The notes beneath the pieces were generated by a model, which did not search any database, was not told where the DNA came from, and was given only the letters and a program-made list of their open reading frames with translations. DNA of 64,000 bases from contig JAMPIT010000174.1 of NCBI GenBank assembly GCA_026261815.1, positions 6,696,001 through 6,760,000 on the forward strand. Direction: 5' to 3'. The position numbers were made by a program, and so were the translations under genes. Positions 1-20,410 of the stretch are shown piece after piece (the stretch's first letter is position 1; each line of letters opens with the position of its first letter). The stretch is from Monarcha castaneiventris obscurior (lineage: Eukaryota; Chordata; Aves; Passeriformes; Monarchidae).

Positions 1-797
1 AACAGGGCTTTACAAAAATGTAGTATGTTTTAGAATGCTAACAGTAACTGGAACAAAAATAATTTCATAGGCCTGGGTTTGTCTAACGTAATTAAATTCT
101 CAGGCTGATTCTGTATTGCAAAAATGACTCCTGTCCCCTACTACTTTGTTTGCAATTTACCAAGAAAAGAACAGGCATGCTTGTCAGCTTTCCTTGTGCT
201 GCTTTGCCAAACTAATGTGGAACAAACATGATTAAGGTAGTTTGCTCTGTTTCTAATCTAAATTACATGACCTTACAATGACATTGATACCTTACTTTTT
301 GCTAAAGATGCTTATGCCCAGGAAGAAAACCTTGAAATAGAATTGTTTGTCTTCTCAGTCCTCTTTGGTTTCTCTGAACTGTCCAGTCATGATGTTAAAT
401 AAATAGTGTTAAATAGGTTGTGCCATTTTTGTGTATTATGCTCAGGTGTTTATACCTGATTATGTAATTTGAACTGCATTCCTGATCATCATTCTCTTAG
501 AAAGTAGTATCCTCTAAATATTATTTGAAACTTCAGAAATTATGGATTTTGGAGTGATGTTTCTTCTGTGGGTTTATGCTCTCTACCAATACATTTTCCA
601 TTACATTCAGTAAGTGACCTATTACCTGCTCAGTTTATTTCCCAATACGCTTATTAATTTTGATCTCCCTGATGCTTTGTTATAAAGGGAGAGACTTTTT
701 TGGTTTATGCTGAAGTAGTCTGCAGTAGTTACTGTGATTTAAGAAAAACTCTATAATTGATGAGTGTTCCATGTAAAAAATCTGCTTTATTTTGTAG
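1..797 (+). other. COG5: COG5 intron, 3' part (no gene)
   Basis: This stretch precedes the first visible COG5 exon and ends in the acceptor TTTATTTTGTAG just before 798. It is AT-rich. I see no preceding COG5 exon (one encoding residues like ATGIESLEG) and no recognisable repeat, so it is read as the end of an intron whose 5' end lies outside the window. Confidence 0.7.
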
Positions 798-852
798 GTG
801 TCCTCCAAATGATGCAAACTAGAATTGGTGCTCTACAAAGCACTGTTGATAG
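798..852 (+). CDS. COG5: COG5 internal exon (first of three visible)
   Basis: This exon encodes part of COG subunit 5, a member of lobe B of the conserved oligomeric Golgi complex. The complex tethers retrograde vesicles at the Golgi and keeps glycosylation enzymes in place. The exon is 55 bp. Its first two bases finish a split codon, then it reads VLQMMQTRIGALQSTVD and ends with the first two bases of an Arg codon. The residues match the N-terminal helical region of vertebrate COG5, where the human protein has the same VLQMMQTRIGALQ block. It is flanked by TTTGTAG and GTATGA, a normal acceptor and donor. The reading frame runs on into the exon at 951, restoring D-R-I-R-V-K. It is probably about the third coding exon of the gene, an inference from its position in the protein. 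Confidence 0.95.
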
Positions 853-950
853 GTATGACATTCATTATGTAATTGGAAAGTATAAATTCTTATGTTCTAT
901 CATGCTATTTATTAACATTGCTATAAATAAATTTCTCTTCTTATTTTTAG
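853..950 (+). other. COG5: Short COG5 intron (98 bp)
   Basis: This is a compact GT-AG intron between two COG5 exons. It starts GTATGA and ends with the pyrimidine-rich TTCTCTTCTTATTTTTAG. It splits an Arg codon (AG|A). Nothing else is visible inside it. Confidence 0.92.
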
Positions 951-1020
951 AATTAGAGTCAAAATTGTTGACCCCTACAACAAAATAGTGTCTCGCACAG
1001 CTCAGCTAGCAAAACTTCAA
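951..1020 (+). CDS. COG5: COG5 internal exon (second visible)
   Basis: This 70-bp exon continues the COG5 frame. After completing the split Arg codon it encodes [18 protein letters not shown] and then LAKLQ. This corresponds to the conserved [20 protein letters not shown] stretch of mammalian COG5, a helical part of the N-terminal region thought to contact other lobe B subunits (family knowledge). It ends exactly at a codon boundary before the strong donor GTAAGT. The next exon at 5976 starts in the same phase. All substitutions relative to the mammalian protein are conservative, so this looks like the functional gene and not a pseudogene. Confidence 0.96.
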
Positions 1021-10249
<9,229 letters not shown>

Positions 10250-11360
10250 TGGAGTCTATATAAAAGTGCTATTAAATAGTGGGACACACAGATTTATCAA
10301 GAATGAATCCTGTCTAACCAACCGTATTTTCTTTGTTGGCAGCATAACAGGCCTTGGGACTAGAGAGATCAATGACTGTCTTGTAGTTTGATTTAAATAG
10401 GGCTCTTGACACCATTGATTTAAATAGGGCTCTTGACACCGTGTCACACTAGCAGGATCAGCAATAGAATCCAGATGAAAATGTCATTCATGCAGTGAAT
10501 GCAAAAGTTTAGAGTAAGCTGTACCCCAAAAGCCTTCATCTGTTGTTCACTTACCCAGCAATATATCAAGCAGGGTGTTGTTAAGATGTGTTCTGTAGCT
10601 GGCTTGTGTTTTCATTAATGATTTGAGTGATGTAATATGGCATATATCCTTATTCAATTTACAACCAATAATCAAGCAGAGAAGAATGGAAAGTATGTTG
10701 GGAAACAGGATTAGAATGAAGGATATTCTTAACGAATTGGAGATACGTCTTACCTGAACTGATTTTATTTCTCTTTCAGACAAGTGCTAAGTCCTCGAAA
10801 CAGATAGTTGTAGTTAAGAGGGGGAGCAGGAGAAATGACTATATGGATTCCAGTTCTGCAGAGAGGGTTGATAGTTCCTCACAAATTGAGTGCAAGCCAC
10901 TTGTTCATTTATTTTGTAGCAGTGTGACACTGTTGGCAATGAAGTTTGCACTCATCTCTGTAAGGAAGGGTGTTGTGTGCAAGGCACTTGAAACAAATCT
11001 TTTGTTCATGCTTCAAACAGTATCAAGTCCCTTTTGAGGCCCCTCATGGAAGGAAGACTTAGGTGGTTAATTGGAGAAAGTCCTAAGTACAGCAGCAATG
11101 ATGGCTGAAGGTCTTGAGGATGATCAGTGGGTGGAGGAACTGGAAGTGTGTGGCTGTGGTTTGAGAAGAGGAGTCTGAGAGGGAGTAATGTTCTTCAGAT
11201 AAACAAAGGTTTTTCAGACAGGAAGGGAGTAAGTGGCTCTCCATATGCACTGTGATCAAAACAGGAAGTAATAGGCCTGAAATGAGGCAAAGGAATTTTT
11301 TTTCTAAAATGTTGGGAAAGAGTTCTGCCAGCAATGATAATTTCAGGGGAGCTATGAAGT
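10250..11360 (+). mobile_element. Old CR1 LINE fragment (reverse transcriptase and 3' part)
   Basis: This is a degenerate non-LTR retrotransposon fragment in + orientation. Near 10400-10450 the translation gives A-L-D-T-V-S-H, matching the K-A-F-D-T-V-S-H motif of CR1-type reverse transcriptases. Near 10607-10640 it gives F-I-N-D-L-S-D, matching the F-I-N-D-L-D-D block just before the catalytic FADD motif. From about 11035 to 11330 the DNA follows the order of the CR1 3' coding end: GGCCCCTCA, then TTGAGAAGAGGAGTCTGAGAG, then AATAGGCCTGAAATG and AATTTTTTTTCTAAAATG. Stop codons and indels show it is dead. The 3' tail is missing. The family assignment rests on remembered CR1 consensus features, not an alignment. 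Confidence 0.75.
10390..10440. repeat. 27-bp tandem duplication inside the CR1 fragment
   Basis: Two perfect copies of a 24-base unit starting GATTTAAATAGGG and ending TTGACACC occur at 10390-10413 and 10417-10440, separated by ATT, giving a period of 27 bp. The copies are identical although the surrounding element is heavily decayed, so the duplication is probably recent compared with the insertion. Confidence 0.95.
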
Positions 11361-11410
11361 CAGTATTTGAAGCCTTTTTAAAAGTGTTTTAGACGGAGCA
11401 TGTAACAGGA

Positions 11411-11512
11411 ATAAAATCATATAGTCATGGAATAGCTTGGGTTGGAAGGAACCTTTAAAGCTGATCTAGTTCAACTCCTCTACAATGAGCAGGGACAGTT
11501 AGATAGGGGTGG
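11411..11512 (-). mobile_element. CR1 LINE 3'-end fragment, minus orientation
   Basis: The + strand reads ATAGTCATGGAATAGCTTGG, then GTTGGAAGGAACC, TTTAAAGCTGATCTAG and TTCAACTCC. This is the reverse complement of the CR1 3' terminus and its octamer tail. Only about 100 bp remains. It lies close to but in the opposite orientation to the older CR1 at 10250-11360, so it is a separate insertion. Confidence 0.85.
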
Positions 11513-11595
11513 TTTTGCCTTGAAGTAGGAGACTCGGGTGATCTGCTGCCAATCCTTTGTTTCTCTTGGGGATGTTCCCCTTCTCCCCCAATTTT

Positions 11596-11712
11596 TGCTT
11601 GGGTTTTTTTATGGTTTTGGGATTTTTGTTTGGTTGTCTGTGTATTCGTTTTGGTTTGTTTGGTTGGGTTTTTTTTTTTGTTTTTTTTTTGGTTTTTTTT
11701 GGTTTTTTTTTA
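11596..11712. repeat. T/G-rich simple repeat
   Basis: This is a strongly asymmetric T+G stretch with interspersed TTTTGG and TTGG units. It produces artificial open frames on both strands (F/G-rich on +, K/P-rich on -). Low complexity explains it. Confidence 0.9.
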
Positions 11713-11856
11713 ATTAGAATGCTTGATGTAAAATATTCTTCACAAGTTGGTTTGTTGGGCATTGTTCCCAGATACCACCAGGAATATTATTAGGACAGTG
11801 TGACTGGAAATTTCATGCCATCACTTCAATTCAGCCTCTTCTTATCATTCTTTCAG

Positions 11857-12134
11857 ATGAAACAGATAAATCTCCTCCAAGACCTTCAGCTCAACCCTCT
11901 GACACAATTACTTCTCTTCTGGTTGTGACTGACATTCACGAAACTTCACATAGTTCATTGTGTTACCTGAGTGCTGCAAAAACTGACCCTCAAAAGCTAT
12001 TATGTCAGTCTGGTCTAGGAGAATGCAGTGAGCAGGAAAAAGGAAGTAATACTGACTATGTGAATGGAAGTGTCCTGTATCTATTTTTTTTCCCCTTTTC
12101 TGGGAAAGAAGGCAAGCTGTCCAACTGTTTTTAA
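11857..12134 (+). other. Candidate cryptic or alternative exon of COG5 (speculative)
   Basis: A strong acceptor with the tract CCTCTTCTTATCATTCTTTCAG lies at 11835-11856. The sequence after it stays open for 92 codons to a TAA at 12132-12134. If joined to the COG5 exon ending at 6096, the split codon becomes GAT (Asp) and the frame continues E-T-D-K-S-P-P-R-P-S. Asp is also what the canonical exon supplies. The product has no resemblance to the known continuation (YLSQ) and I do not recognise it. Against it, the same frame is already open upstream of the acceptor from 11727, no AATAAA follows within 300 bp (only a variant ATTAAA at 12371-12376), and frames of this length occur elsewhere here by chance. 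Transcript support would be needed. Confidence 0.12.
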
Positions 12135-15100
12135 GAAACATGTTACTTTATTTCTCTAAGCTTTTTAATACCTGGGATCAGTGATGAATATTGTTTTGTA
12201 TTCATCAAAATACTAAGCACTACTAGTTAGTATTCAGGAAACAACAGTTCTAATTTGTTATTTTAGTAGTTAGTATTCACACTAGTTTATTTTATACCAG
12301 TTAGCCATATCTGTAGCAAGGTGGAATTACCTTTACCTATGGTTTCCATGGTGCACCATATTAATTGAGTATTAAAATAACATAAGTAATCTAATTAATA
12401 TACAGTGACTTATTGGGAAGTGATTGCAGATTGGCTGACTGCAATGTTTGCTCCTCAGGTTAAATATTGTAGTCTAAAAGCTGTTTCATTTTAGCTGCTA
12501 CAGTTTTTGCAGTAACATTCAATATGTGTTATGTATCTGTACACAAGTATTGCTAAACTTGCAATGGAAAACTGTCTGAACACCTGCCATGGATACTGTG
12601 GCAGCTCTCTTTCACTGCCGCCTTCTTCCCATATCCTGTTCAGTGATGAACTTATTTTTTTTTCTATTCCAAGTAATAATTTACAGTGTATGATTGCCAA
12701 GCCAGATCTTTCATTGACTGCTGTTAAAGCGAGGATGGACTTGGTTACTGTCATGTCAGTGAAGTCTTTCACTGCTAGTGCACAGAGCAGACAGATTTGG
12801 TGATAATAATACTGCCGTGCACAGTTTCTCATAAGAATCAACACAGATCAAAGTGGAGGGAAAAGTTGCTTTCATGGTGCTTTTGCTAAGGGACTTAGAT
12901 GCCTTACAATTTGCTGCCTTGTGCAATACCTAGTGTCCTCCAAAATAATACAGCATATATCTGTGTAGCACAGTGTATTGTTCTGTAGGGGTAAGTGAAC
13001 TGATTTGATTAATAGAAATTACATGGCTTTGATTGCATGACTCTTTGCCCTGGGGTAATTAGTCCTGCTGAGAATGACTGAATTACATTACTGGCTCAGA
13101 GCCATCTGCATTAGTGCCACTGCTTCAGGTGGTGCATCTGCATCCATAGGAAGTGCAAATATTCTGCTAAAACATTTTTCTTCTGTCCCCAGTGGTGTTA
13201 GCAGTAACACTGCCAGACCTTCACTGAAATTGTCTGGACTAAAAAATACTGTGCCTTTCTGTAACTGAATGCAATCTCCATGTTCTTCAATTTCATGTTG
13301 TTCCTTTCAGTTGAGTTGTTTTTTATTTTGCTTTGTTATGTTTTTCCTGAAGTTCTGTTACCATAAGATGGAAGATTTTGCAAAAATTTGATGTGCAAAT
13401 TTTATTTGTAGTATTCTGGGCCAAAAAAACCCCTTTCTGGTGAGAAGGTCAATTTTTTTCTTACTGACTTTTGAAATAAAGAAAAATGTTGATAGCATGT
13501 AACAAGTTCATTAATTTGAACTGTTGACTGTAAGATACCAAATTAATGCACATGTAATAAAATGACTTTGAAAACTTAATACAATTTTTCATTAATGAGA
13601 GGCCAATAGTGTATGACCTCTTCATCCTCTTTGAGCAAGGCAGACAGAACATACAGATTTTACCATCAAATTGTGTTTTGTTGTGACTACGATTCCTAGC
13701 TTGGAAACCTGATGCTAGACAAAGCATTTTATGTAAATATTTTGTATGTTTTACTTAATCTCTGGCATGCATTCTTTTTCTAACCATTTCAGTAGAAGAC
13801 ACTAAATAATTACAGGCACATGAGAGAAAAGACGGAAGTTTGAATTGATGCCAGAAAAAAATCCTGTTACAATTTTGTTTTTCAACATGCCCTTTTAAAT
13901 TACCAGGGTTTGGAATTTAACTTTCTTTATGCATACAGTTCAAGAAAAATAATCCAAATATAATTATAATTCTGGGATTTCTTGATGCCTGGTTTCCTTT
14001 AAACAACCATAAACAATTTTCAAGCTTGCCATATGGAGTGAATTGTGAAAATATTTTTTCGTGTAAGCATTAAGTTGATTTCTGGTATTGATGAGATTAA
14101 TTTTTTAGCTGTAACCACTCAAAAAATTGATTTTGCTGTATTATTAAGTATTTGGTAATTTTAGTCTCAAGTACATAGACATTTTTGGAGGGCTGTATGT
14201 CAGATGTTTTAAAATGGATTTAGTATTTTGCTTTCTGTTGTGGTGTTAACCTGTTCCTAGGAGATATGTTATTGATGGCCTGGTAGCAAGCCTGCATCAG
14301 AAGTTAATTATGGTGTGTTCAAGTTGCTTTTGCTGTAGCCTGTGGAGTATTTATAAAAGTTTGATGGGCCCTATTCCAGGCCCATCAAAGACTATTTTCT
14401 GTCTTTTGCTTTTTTCTTTCCCAGTTACAGATGTCCACACTTTTTCTTTATATTTCTGAAAAGCTTTGCTCTTTCAAACTCCTTGTCATATGGTCTCTAA
14501 ATCTGATTGCTGCTATTTCATTATTAGTATCAGTTATGACTATTATTGTATGATGTAATATATAGAAGTTTTGGCTGTAGGCCAGTATTACATTAAGCTA
14601 GGCTTCAGCAGGTACGGAGTAAAATCTAGGGCCTCACAGCTCTTGATTTATTTGCTTCTAACAGTTCAGAGGACTCCAGTGGGAAAGAAATGATAGTGAA
14701 CAATAACTAAGGAAGGGGAGGGGGGATGTGATGTATTGCCACAAAGTGTTTTCTTCTTGGAGAGGAATTATTGTCAGGACAGCAGAATAACTGCACCCAT
14801 AATGCAGTTGTTAAGTTATTATGCATTTAAACTTTTGTGTGTATGGACAGGCACATGAGTACAAATAGTGTTTGCCTTGGTAGCACATTCAGTTTAGTGT
14901 TTGGGATTAAGCCAGTACTTCTTATTTCTTAGAATTACAAATTACACTGTAACTGCAGTGTTTTCCATTTGCTTTGGTAATACATGAGATGGTCTGGGGT
15001 TTTGAGAGCGAGAGGATATATCTGGGGTTTGTAGTGGCACCTAATGCTGGAACAGAGGAACTTGGGGAATTTTGAAAGAAGAACTGGTTGGAAATGAAGA

Positions 15101-18100
15101 ATAGAAGGAGTGATGGAAAGAGAAGTTGTGGAAGAAGCTCTTGGCAATTACACTGTCCTATCTTTTCTCATTAATAAGTTTAAATGTAAAGGCCAGGTCT
15201 CGTAGTTCTTTTTCCCAGTTTTTGTTCGCTTATTTTGCAGTTAGTGAGTTTAACTGTGTAATTCTAAAATCTGAAAACTGTACTTACATTCTGTTTCTCT
15301 AATTACAAAATTCTCCTTCTACTCTCTTCTCAAAGTATCCCTATAGAGCAGAAAGGAATTATACCAAGCCTGTTTTTATTTTTTATATATTAAGGAATAT
15401 TTGTTCCCCACCAAAAGGATGGCATTCCAGCAAGGTTTGGACCTTGTTTTTGCTTTACCCTTTGATCTTTTCAAGTGTTTGAACAGTAAGCGTTTTTGTA
15501 TTTGTTAGCTAAGGTGTGTCACAAGAGTGGAGATATAAAAGGATATGAGAGAACCAGCAACACAGATAGGCTTGTAGTATGAATGCTTGCATTCAGCCAA
15601 ATACAGGGTAAATACAAATTCAGCGGATTTTTTTTATTTTTGATAGTTTTGAGGCAGTTATGATTGTGTAACTAGTGCAGATCCTAGGGCATCTTTGAGT
15701 TTTGAAAAAAAGTATTGTTAGTGGATAGTCATACTTTTTCAATAGAACTACATAATTAAAAGTAGAAAGAAAAGCTCTGGATTTCTGTTTCCAGGTGGCA
15801 TACAAAAATTATCAAGACCAAAAGATACCTGCAAGCTCTGTCTGCCTTTGTATCTAGTAATTTTTGTGCACTGACTTTAAGAACGCTGTATTAGTTAAAA
15901 AAAAAAAAGAAAAATTGACCAGACCAAAGATGAAAAAAAAGTTTGGAAGAAGTACTTTTTGGCTGAGAGAACCAAAGGGACACAGAGGTTAGTGGTGAAT
16001 CTTTGAGAGATTGTCTTTTTGCAACTTGTAAATTATCAGTACATTATAGAGAGTATGAGTAGATGGCACGACTTCGAAAATAATTTGCAGTATCTCTTGC
16101 ATATTGCATAAACAAAGCAAAAGTTGTATGTGTATGTTCATGAAGAGAAAGGCGAGTTGAATTACATAATTTCAAACAATAAATGAATGCAGGGATATCA
16201 ACAAAACAGATGTTATCTCTAAATTTGTGCTATATTCTTACTGTATTTCAACAGGCATCAAAGTTCAAGTAAACAGTGAAGAACTAGGGTTCTTAAGTTG
16301 GTAACCCAAACAACTAGCATGGAAAAATTTAGTTTTGTAGTTCTATTTACAGCTGGAATGATACATCTGGAACAGTATGGATCCAGTTGTCTGTTCTACT
16401 CTGGGTGGAAGTTCTGCAAGGAAATGGCAGTTTTATGTTTCTGGCTAAGTATGCATAGGCACTGTCTGAAGCTCTGGTAGGAATTGGTGTTTATAACTTT
16501 CTCTGTTCCCATCTTCCTGAGCATTTATATACTTGGAAGGTCAATAGTAAACTGCAGGTTAGTCCTCTCAGAACTAGAGTAATGATCTCTAAGGTGATCA
16601 GACTTGGTGGTTTGAGTTCAGTAGATGTTAACTTGTCCATGGGAATGTGTGGAGAAACATCACACGTATTTTTTCTACGGATGTTGGCTGAGGGTAGCTG
16701 GGTTTTGTTTATCTATGGCCAGCAGTGAAATCAGCTGTTTAGTGGTCAAAGAAGTACACTGAGAAGCAGTTCATAATACTGATCTTTGTTTCTCTGCTGG
16801 GACTGAAGCATTTATTAGTGTGTAACCCAGTCATTGAACAGAAGAACATGGTTCATTCAGAAATAACATTTCAGTATTGCATGTCTGAGAAAACAGAGTG
16901 TTTTTTATTTCTTTTTGAGCAATCAGATTCAGCAATAGAGTGAGAGAGAATAGAAACTGATGAAATGGACTGGTAACTTGTGGTGACCATGGAAAAGAAG
17001 TGAGCATTGGATTAGAATGATTACTAGAAGATCAAATAATGGTGGTAGCAAATAATTTTTGGAAAATTTCACTGAGGATAATAGAATGAGAAGTTTCAGT
17101 AGAAGTTCCTGTAGGTGCATGTAGACCTGAGACTCAGCTTTCACATACTTTCACAACCCACTGAATTAAACCAGAAAAACCAAATTATTGCATGTTTCCA
17201 AAATGTGTGGAAGAACAGTGTTGGGAGCCTAGACTACTTGTCCTCTGCAGCCAGTGCTTAAAAATCACCCCTTTTTAACACAGGAGATACTATTTTGTGT
17301 TCTCTTATAATAAACAAACTTACTGGATTTGGAAGCCACTTGTTGCTGGAGTGGCAAGTTATGATGCATAGGGCGAACTGAGAATAAACCCATTGTTCAG
17401 TGTTTCATTTTTGAAAGAGGTAATTTTCCATTGCAGAGAATCTTCTGTTCAGTAGGTGGGGCAAATGTATTTAGCCAAACTTGAAAGCTGAAAGCTTTCT
17501 GAGAAGGCTGTATTAGATTGTGAAATACTGGCTTTTTGGCTATCAAGAAAGAGGGTAGTCTTGGCTTGAAGGCCTGTTCTAGTGTAGTGACAAAGCAAAG
17601 CCAACAACTACAATTGGAAAGCAATGTATAAACACCACTGAATGCATTGCAAGTATAGAGTATAGATATGAGAAGTTTAAAATGTTGCAAAATAATCCAT
17701 GACTGACTGGAACCAGAAAGACACCTATCACGGAATAAACTTATTCATATACTTGTTTGCAGTTTGTTCATAAAGATGGAAAATAGGAGGATGTTTCAGT
17801 AAGTGCTCTTGTTTTCTCTTTGAAGGCAGGGTAATTTGTTCTTCCATAGAGTTAGGATACCAACGACTAATGAATATGTTACACGAAAGTGCTAAGTTCT
17901 CAGAGGGATTAGTTTGTAATTCCTTACTGAATGGGGAAGGAGAAAGCCCAACTTGTGTTGTTCCAGCATTCAGAAGGAGATGGTATTTCTGCTGAAATCA
18001 ATGTCAAGTAGATACAAAGCTACTCTAGAAAAATTGTAGACAAGTTAAATTCATTTGAAAGAAGACTTTAGGGCTGAAAAGCTGAATTAATGATAGTCAA

Positions 18101-19761
18101 TTACCTTTTTAAGGAAAATATGTGTTGTCAAACAAATTTGTGTGTTTTGCTTACTGATTTGATTAAAGAAATTGTGTAGATGCATTATAGGTCTATGTGC
18201 ATAAATTTAAATGACTTAAACCTCCCTTTAAGTTATTTTTCCCCTAAGCAGGTATTTAAATAAGCCACATTCTCCTCACCTCACAGGTGCTCTACATTCT
18301 TAGTAGATAATTTTATTACCAGGTGAGCTGGAAGAGAGGAACAGGGGTAAGTAAAGCTAAACTCCTGTAAAGCTCTGGAATTGTACTGCATCCTTGCTGG
18401 GATTGCTTTACCAATGTTGTTTCTGTTCTTGCATTCAGGCAGCTATGTCAAACAAATCTGTACTTGTGCAAATGGTGTAGGGAATTGTGCTCTACAGATA
18501 AAAACAGTTTTGTGGTTACCTGTGAATAAATGCAATTATACATGTCACAGTGGGTGATTAAGTGGGCTCTTTTTCTTGAAGATTAAGGCTGTAGAGGTGC
18601 ATTCATGGGGAGAAAATAAAGGACCACAGAAGGGCTCTTGGATAAGCAGGGAAAGGAACGGCAAGAGCTAAGGACTGGAAAATGAGGCCTGGTAACTTCA
18701 GAAATATAAAATAATTGAAAAAATGGATTATATGCACAATTTTGTTGTAATTCCTCAAGTACTGCTTGTTCCAGTCTTAAACATAATAACCAATTTTATT
18801 CTGGTCACTTCTAATTAAAGTATAGCCAGTTCTAGTTAAAAATGTCTAACCAAATAGCTATTAAAAGGAGACTAAAGACTAATCTTTGGTCAGGCCCTGG
18901 ATGGGAGCCAGTATCCCTGTAACTGTTGTTTCTGTCTTTGCTAAAAGATCAGTGAAGGTGTTATCGTATGTAATACAAAGTAATGAGTACAGAGTCAGGT
19001 TTCATTCTTCATAGGAAACAGCTTTAAAAATAGGCTATTTTCACAGGAGTAGTTTTTTCTCTTTGTCACCCAACTCATGCACATAATTTTCAAATATTGT
19101 TTAAGCATTTTATCAACTCTTTTCAGTTATTGTTTGAAGCATAAAATAGTCCAGTTGTCTTATGTGCTTACCTTTCAGGTCCAACCTTCAGTTATTCACA
19201 GGCATTAAATATGATTACTGGCTTTGTTATCTTGAAGGTAGACCTTCTTCAGCTGAAAACCAGCAGGATCTCATGCCTTTTTTCATGTTATCTCAGGGAA
19301 AAATGCGGAAACCTAACCTCATTAAAAGAAGGAACTTCCTATTATTTTGAGAACATACTGTTTCTCTGGCAGGTTGTCCACAATTTCAAAGATGCCCCCC
19401 TTGCCCAGTTTTAGCAGACCTGATTTACAAACTAAAGTTGTGGAAACTTTTGACTGGAAAAAAAAAAATTGGGACATAAAAAAAATCAGTGGCTGAATCA
19501 AAAGTTTCCCACTTTTATTCTACTTTATTTAAACTACTCTGGAATCTTCACTGTATGCTGTAAAACTGAGGCAATATTTGTTAGAAGCTTGTGAATACAT
19601 GAATCTTTTAAAAGATATCTTTAACTTGTCTTCATGTGCACTTTTTTTTTACTTCACCCATGTTTAATGCAAGTGCAGATGAGCTGTATACCTCCATTTT
19701 AAGAATTTTGGCTGTATGATGTTATATGTCCATAATATAATCTTCACCCACATATTCTCTT
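12135..19761. other. COG5: COG5 intron sequence (no gene)
   Basis: No coding feature is supported here. The stretch contains a perfect hairpin at 14360-14389, homopolymer runs such as the A-run near 15897-15908, and unremarkable AT-rich sequence. Overlapping open frames at 12491-12844 on both strands have no recognised product. Confidence 0.65.
14360..14389. other. Perfect 11-bp hairpin
   Basis: The arms TTTGATGGGCC (14360-14370) and GGCCCATCAAA (14379-14389) are exact reverse complements around the 8-base loop CTATTCCA. The stem can extend by two more pairs (AG with CT) across a two-base bulge. Function is unknown. Confidence 0.9.
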
Positions 19762-20410
19762 CATAGAATCACAGAAGGGTTTAGTTTGGAAGGGGATCTT
19801 AAAGACCATCTAGTTCCAGCCCCCTGCCATGGGCTTAGATAACCTTCCACTACACCAGGTTGCTCAAAGCCCCATCCAACCTGGCCTTGAACACTTCCAG
19901 GGTTGGGGGTTCCAACAGCTTCTCTGGGCAACCCCTTCCAGTGCCTCACTACCCTCACAGTAAAGAATTCATTCCCAATATCTAATCTAGGCTTGCCCTC
20001 TTTCGGTTTGAAGCCATTCCCCCTTGTCCTGTCATGACATGCTCTTGTAAAAAAGCCTTCTTGTAGGTCCCATTGGTACTGGGAGGTGCTCTAAGATGTC
20101 CTGAGAGCCTTCTCTTCTCCGGGCTGAACAACCCCAACTCTCAGCCTGTCTTCACTGGAGCGTTGCTGCAGCCCTCAGATGTCTCCATGGTTCTCTGGAC
20201 TCATGTGTCTTGTGTATTGGGGCCCCAGAGCTGGACACAGCAGTCCTGGTGGGGTCTCAAGGGAGAAGAGTAGAGGGAGCATCACCTGCCTCTTTCTGCT
20301 GGCCAGATTCCTTTGATGCTGATGAGGCTAAGGATACAGTTGGCTTTCTGAGCTTCAAATTCCCATTTCCGGGTCGTATTCAGCTTCTCATCAACACGAT
20401 GATGTTCACA
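19762..20410 (-). mobile_element. CR1 LINE 3' fragment, minus orientation
   Basis: This is the best-preserved CR1 copy in the window. The 3' end, read on the + strand, begins CATAGAATCACAGAA and continues through TTGGAAGGGGATCTTAAAG and CCCCCTGCCATGGGC. Further in are GCTGAACAACCCCAACTCTC, GGGGCCCCAGAGCTGGACAC and CTTCTCATCAACACGATG, in the order expected for an inverted CR1 3' region. It is 5'-truncated at about 20410, typical of incomplete LINE reverse transcription. Open frames called inside it are artefacts of the element. Confidence 0.93.

Noticed and set aside
11557..11793. Overlapping F/G-rich and K/P-rich open frames
   Set aside because: These are artefacts of the T/G simple repeat at 11596-11712.
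12491..12844. Overlapping frames on both strands (117 and 90 codons)
   Set aside because: Neither product resembles a known protein, there is no supporting signal, and only one strand could be real.
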